In this document: positions 58,302 through 64,000 of the stretch, piece after piece
How positions within the stretch are numbered: the stretch's first letter is position 1
How the letters are laid out: each line of letters begins with the position of its first letter
Assembly: GCA_914767715.1 (NCBI GenBank)
Contig: OU612069.1
Location: forward strand, 28,455,387-28,519,386
Source of the DNA: Membranipora membranacea
Taxonomy: Eukaryota; Bryozoa; Gymnolaemata; Cheilostomatida; Membraniporidae
Length of the DNA stretch: 64,000 bases
Direction of reading: 5' to 3'
Made by a program: the position numbers and the translations under genes
The notes under the pieces: generated by a model
Told to the model about the DNA's origin: nothing
The model's database searches: none
The model's input: only the letters and a program-made list of their open reading frames with translations

Positions 58302-61300
58302 ATGCGCATATAAGCGATTTTAGCCCTTCATTCGGCACATGGAAACAATCAAGCTATTCGATTTCTTACTCATCGGTCGTTCGCTTTCACAAACCGAATT
58401 TGGTCGGATCATATTGTTATTGTATTGTGTTTTGATTACATAACAAGCCTATTGGATCTATTGGATAGGATGCGAATGATTCATTCGACCCATGGAAACA
58501 TTGTAAAGGCTGTTATAAGTTGTGGTCTCACTGTAAAGGTAGTTAGATTCTATTAAAGGTCCATTATAACTTCACTAATGACATCTTATAAACCTACCAC
58601 TACTCCACCCTCACTATTATCAGGTGTTGTTGAGATCTTCATTCTGCTCTCCAAGATCTCAATTTCCGCACCTGAGATCCAATTTATTGGAAACTCATCA
58701 TATTTTAAACTTGAAGCTGTCGTCAACTTGAGTCAGAATGAGTCATACTTCTCAGATTCCTCTCCTTCACCATAGAAATATTATATACTAGTATATAATA
58801 ACTCTATGGATTTTACTCAGTCATATCAACCGTTCTATGATCCCTGAAGTGCTCAGAGGCTCAGACTACTCATTGGAAGGTGGAGGGATTGCCACCCTAT
58901 AGTACAGAAGGTAGTCTTTCCTATCAGTTAACATTTGGATATAGTGGGGGTGTATCGGTGTCCCTCAAAGTCTCGTAGATGCTCTGAGCTGTAACCACAG
59001 GCTAAGCAGCAGAGTCTGACAGGCCCTTTGATACTGAATTGAAAGGTTTCAAAAGTCTTCAGACTTGTCAATGAGAGATTGATTTGTAATCCTATACAGC
59101 TAATGCTGTATCATATTGGTGTTTGATTTTGAAAAATCTTCAAAACTTAAAAGCTATCGGAAACTTTCACTGTTGGGTTGTGGCACGCTTTGTTCTGCTT
59201 TAATTGCCCTGCTATTTTGGCCGATGTTATGATTATGTTATGTTAGTATCAAGTACCTGAATTACAGCTGGGGCTATACTCTGGGGCTACGCTCTATAGG
59301 CTCTGGGGCTACACTCATTACGCTATAATAGATAGACACCTCATCTACAAGAGCAATTAATCTAACTGAAAAAATATCAATTTTGTTTTCTTTCGTCTCT
59401 GTTTCCTTTGATCAGCGTAGCCAGTTATGTTGATGGGAGTATCTGGCAAAACACATAGCACCTATCTGTAAAACTGAGAAGTAAATTCTTGGTGTTATTT
59501 TCCAAAATTTCATCAAGCAACCAGATACAGTTACGTAGTCCATCCTATAGTTGATGGTAGAGGTTCGATGTCTGTTTGTAGAGCAAATTTGTTGTTTTCT
59601 CTTGAGGGCGTTCTACTGTAACTCGCCATGTTTTACCTTCTAGTGGCTGCTTGCTACTTCCCGGAGAGCCTGTACACAGACAGACAGCATAGTCATATGT
59701 TACCTTCAAGTTCATTTGAGTAGCTTAGCTCCGCTCAGAGTCTCCAACTTCTGGGTTCATCGTTCTCAGATACAAATGACCTATATCATCTCTATCTACC
59801 AAGAAGTAATAATATACTATCAGGGACCATCTATCTATCTAGGGTATCTGGTATTATAACTACTGACTCTGTGAATATCTATCATATCAATCAGGTAACC
59901 TAATATATTACAAGAACAGAATAATAAGTTAACCTGCTGATATTGGTTATGATAAGTGATTGTAATGTTGTGAAGAAAATTGATAGTTTGACAGGAAAAC
60001 GAGCCGATTATCTGCCGATCTAGACGTTATTTCTCTGCCCGTATGATTACTATGTGATAGTCAGGCACTTCTCTCCTTCTCTGAGACTTATTATTATCAG
60101 CGGCTAGGTGTGTAAATACGAGCTCAAGTGGCTCAGCTCGTAACATGAGAACGTGTCACAAGTCCTCCTTTGAACAACACGTGGAATGGGATTTTGATTT
60201 TTGATCGGATAGACACTGCTTGATTACTTTGTGGAGTGTGAAAACGTGTGTTTACTTGAAGTTTTATATTTCAATGAGCTGCCTGCCTGATAGATAGATA
60301 ACCAGATGGAATTTTAAGTGGTGGTTTATCTTCAAGTGGCCAGGTTAGCAGGAATGATTCATCTCTAGCTGTTTATGGACTCTGTGTGACCGAGTCAGCG
60401 ATATAGTGATCTGTCTGTGTGTCTGGACAGCGGTGGCAGCAGTCCGCAGAGTTCTGATGCCATCTGGTGCTGTGGTACTCGAGGCCTATTGTTTGGCTTC
60501 CAGTGCTTCAAGCTCTCAAAATCAATTCTTTCCGGCAGCAAAATGTGTCAGCTTATTAAAATATTTTAAAAATTGAAGCTAGTTGAGATGGTTAGACACT
60601 TACTTATTACATTGACACAGACTGAGGAGTTATAGGTATAGTGTTGACATAACGTCATCTGAAGGGAATGAAGTTATGTAATGGTTCACTTTTATCAGTC
60701 TTCTCTGATAATTTCTGTTTGTCCGGCTCAAACAAACATCAATTTGTCAAAGTTTGTCATCAAACACGAAACAAGCGGCTAAATCCTGTCTTCTTTCCTT
60801 CTTAGTACATAAGTAAAGCTTACAACATTCCCAGGCTTAATAGGACAATAGTGATGGGAAATAAGAGTCTCATCAAGCCAATCAGGAGCTGTTAGAGAGG
60901 AGAAAGCACCTTGGTAAAGCACAGATAAGTAGTTTCTTCGCAATGTTTCAAGTGTTTCTGATGATGTTGGAGTTGGTGAGAGATGTACATGAGATTCTAA
61001 CTCAACTACTCATACAGTGATCTACTTAGAACCTCTCTCAGAGGGCACCTGGCAACCATGTGTCAAAATTATCTAATATGTGTATATGTGTGGTATCACA
61101 CCTTCTCTCAAGACAAGATTTAAATTAATTTACATTACAACTACAGTCTTAAAATTTGAGCTGAACAAGCAATTAAAATTCTTGCCTGATGTACTCAGAT
61201 TGGACTGTCTCTCGGCTGCCCAGTCTCGGCGGGATCGATGTGGTGACACAAGTAGACTCAAGATTCCAATTGTCATCTTTATAGAATTTTATGTGGTTTT

Positions 61301-64000
61301 CATTGTTTTTATTGTGGTTTAGATGGGATAGATTAGTTGACACTATGGCTGATGTTTAGTGCTCTGCACCCTGTCTGCACATTGTGATATAAAGTCAGGG
61401 GACATTTCGTGGTTAGTGTAGTAAATACTAGAGTGAACTAAACATTTAACAATCTAATAAATCTAAACTGGTGTCATTCCCCAGGCAGACATGGCTGACA
61501 ATGTTGTAGTTGTGACAGATCTTCAAATCTACCTTTGACTTATTAAAATGTACTCCAAGATTTACTCATTTCAATCTAATTTAAGCGTCAGGGACGCAGG
61601 GTAGGGAGGGGTGAGAGAAGAAATATTTTAGTTAGTAATAAGACACCACTGTGTTTCCTGAGATAATACTCCCCCCCTCCCCTCTCTGTGCGATACACGA
61701 GCTGTTGTTACAGCACATATTTGTTTGAGTAAGCTAATTATCCTCTGCAGTGTATCGTAGACCCTGCTGATGTGTATTGTAGTGATCTGTAGTATATTTG
61801 GAGAGGTAGGTGGTCGCAGGTTATTCAACCCTACCTGTCTCCTCTCCCCAGCTGTGACTAGTCTGTGTAACAATCACACAGTGTGTCCAGCTATTCAGCT
61901 ATTCATCAGTTAAAGTCCTCCTCAAAGCCCCAAACATAATTGTGGGTAATGTGATCATCACTGTATTATGTAACAATAAAGTTTGCCTTGGTCCCTGACA
62001 GGCTCAATTTGGAAGAATTACAGCTTTAGTAACTAATTCATTAGCCCCTGGTGTTGAAATCTAGCCCTGATATTAGATTGTAATATTACATGTATTATTG
62101 TATTATTGTATTGTAATATTATATGTATTGTCTAATTGTCTCCTCGTGCTCACAAGTGGTTAGATAATTGGTCAAGTGGTTTTGTAGCAGTAATAAAACC
62201 ATTCAGAATTTAAATTAAATTGAAAATGTGGTTTTATTAGCCTACACAGTTCAGATGTTATTGCTTGTCTGACCCGCTTATATGATATTACCAGTAGTAG
62301 GCCTATGTTGTATTGTGAAGTTTGTTTTCCACGAGGAAGTCCAAATTTCCATATTCCTGCAAGCTCGGTTGGATCCGATAAACGGATAAATCGTTGGCTA
62401 ATTTGTAAACAAGTTTTTTAGCACTGCAAAGAGGGATCAGTTTCCCAGTCTTTGTTCCTATTGTTTTATCTATGCCTTTGGTTAGAACAAGAAACTGTCT
62501 AAGGGCTCAAGACCAGCTCCTGGAGCCAGCGGACATTTTTGGCCACACATACGTGTCTTCTGACTCATCCTGATAAGAGATATTTTAATATTATATTTAT
62601 TATCCTTGGGTAACTAAATATGACGCCAGTTCCATAAACGCTGATAAGAAATTCTACTAGTAAATACCATAGATAACCTTTGTCTATGATTAATAATTTC
62701 CACAAGGTATTTACACTAAACACACCTGACACAGTTCCACACAGCTCGAGGGCCACACAACATCAGATACTTTACATACAATCTTACACCAGTTAAGTTT
62801 GAGTAAATAGCCTCTAAGTTTCTTACTACAATAATTACTGGTTAGCTACAATAGCTCTCTGCTGTGATTAAGCTGCGTATAACTGATTGGTTTAGTCTGC
62901 TTCGTTTTGTTCTATAATTTGAGTACTTAGTCTGAGATGATAATGAGGCTGGCTGACTGGGGCTCGAGGTGTTCTGAGTAGTCGTATGTTCTTGTGTCTT
63001 CTGGCTGTGTGTGGAGGGGGGTAGGTAGGGGAGGCATGATGATTGCTATGTCTGGAAAACCGTGTAATTTTTATCTGTGGAAAATTACAGTGACCTCTGG
63101 AAAATCCTAGTCTTATTCCATGGTCGGAGTCATCAGAAGTTTTTTCTGGTTATCAACGAAATACTTACTATCTTGATTTCACCAAAAATATAGGGATTGA
63201 GACACAATTTTAGTTGCTTCTGATTGGTTCGTTGGCTGCTCTAATTGACTTCTCAGTTGTTATTTTTTCCACTGGATTGTTTTGGTATTTTGTGTCAATG
63301 TTTAGGAATGCCTCAGATTTATTCGTGTTGGCTTTAGATTAGTTTACCTTACAGAGAGTGTTGAGTATATCATACCTTATCACGCTGCGGCTACTGGGTT
63401 TGTTTTGTTGACGTGTGTAAAAATATGACTATGGTCGTTGCTCAGCACATTTTCTGTGTTGCCTTACGTGGATAGTACCAGAGACAGGCAGTGACTTCAT
63501 AATATGTAAAAATACTGTCTCCAATTATAATCAAGAAATATGGAAGTGCTCTTGTTTGTTTCTGAGCCATTCTTTGACTTGCTGATTATGTAGATTTATG
63601 ATTATGAATAACTTATCTAGATAACGTTATGTAATATCCTCTCTAACTAATAAACAGTCTCACTCTCAACCGGTTCTCTAGTCTGCAAGCAGTAAATATC
63701 CTGTTGTTGTTTTTATCTCCCCTTGTTCAAACATTTAGTCATAAACAATGACTAAATTATGAATGAATGGAAACATATGAAAGATAAGTTGGCCATATTG
63801 TTTACTTTTGAGCTAATCTTTTGTCTTAGTTACCAACTTATGGTAATTAGCCTTGGCGGCAACAACTAGTCAACAGTTTATATTGTGTGGAATTTCAGAG
63901 CTTATTGTTGATGAATCCTCTCTATTGTCTCCCTCGGACAGTTTGAAGTTAGAAAAGTGATGTGTTATTGTTTGTCTTTTGATTCAGCTGTGACAGGGCT

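Larger units (their letters stand above)
55517..64000. other. Probable intron or intergenic DNA
   Basis: I read this for exons and found none that I can support. Frames such as 55995-56270 (with a hydrophobic start), 58169-58435, 58578-58775 and 61080-61322 lack convincing splice sites or conserved motifs. Listed separately are the 15-bp repeat at 57336 and the hairpin at 58249. Confidence 0.35.

Noticed and set aside
1-64000. CRISPR array or bacterial operon
   Set aside because: The tandem repeats have no unique regular spacers, no cas-like genes are present, and genes have spliceosomal introns.

Overview
This is metazoan nuclear DNA, most likely from an invertebrate. Genes are split by introns with GT..AG ends, the spacers are AT-rich, there are many short non-autonomous transposons and minisatellites, and the tRNA genes are animal-like (tRNA-Gly-GCC is almost the textbook animal sequence). 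I cannot fix the phylum. No bacterial operon, CRISPR array, rRNA gene or retroelement polymerase was seen. All exon models, repeat boundaries and alignments were made by eye.

Layout. (1) 1-4.9 kb is gene-poor, with a 37-bp minisatellite, a 90-bp direct duplication and a transposon remnant. (2) 4.9-7.6 kb, minus strand: a complete four-exon gene for signal peptidase complex subunit 3 (SPCS3). (3) 8.2-15.7 kb, plus strand, head-to-head with SPCS3: a ten-coding-exon transporter of the monocarboxylate-transporter (SLC16/MFS) type, 477 codons, with a possible alternative last exon and a reduplicated splice acceptor. (4) 18-24.4 kb: a partly resolved minus-strand gene for a possible single-pass membrane protein, a decayed paralogous exon about 5 kb away, a duplicated 0.3-kb segment and a small CTAG-ended inverted-repeat transposon.

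(5) 27-42 kb is a tRNA cluster: two tRNA-Pro-UGG in opposite orientation, eight intact tRNA-Gly-GCC, one scrambled tRNA-Gly, one intact tRNA-Asp-GUC and three tRNA-Asp pseudogenes. Its core is a four-unit tandem array (31017-39037) whose units are bounded by tRNA-Gly genes. Unit A holds a 288-bp transposon with an 8-bp target duplication, and units B-D carry the empty site. Units B-D share a tRNA-Asp whose anticodon arm has become a perfect palindrome. MITE-like elements and a long foldback element sit in and beside the cluster.

(6) 47-50 kb, plus strand: a two-exon gene for an unrecognised, very acidic protein. (7) 52-64 kb, plus strand: two candidate first coding exons (52342 and 55489), both ending in the same phase, as if both could join a common exon beyond the window. 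The rest looks like intron or intergenic DNA.

How the parts work together: SPCS3 and the transporter probably share a bidirectional promoter (7598-8240), which contains a palindromic GTCACGTGAC E-box and a CRE-like TACGTCAC. The intact tRNA-Gly genes share an upstream element at fixed spacing as well as their internal promoters. The tRNA array appears to have grown by unequal recombination between tRNA-Gly copies.
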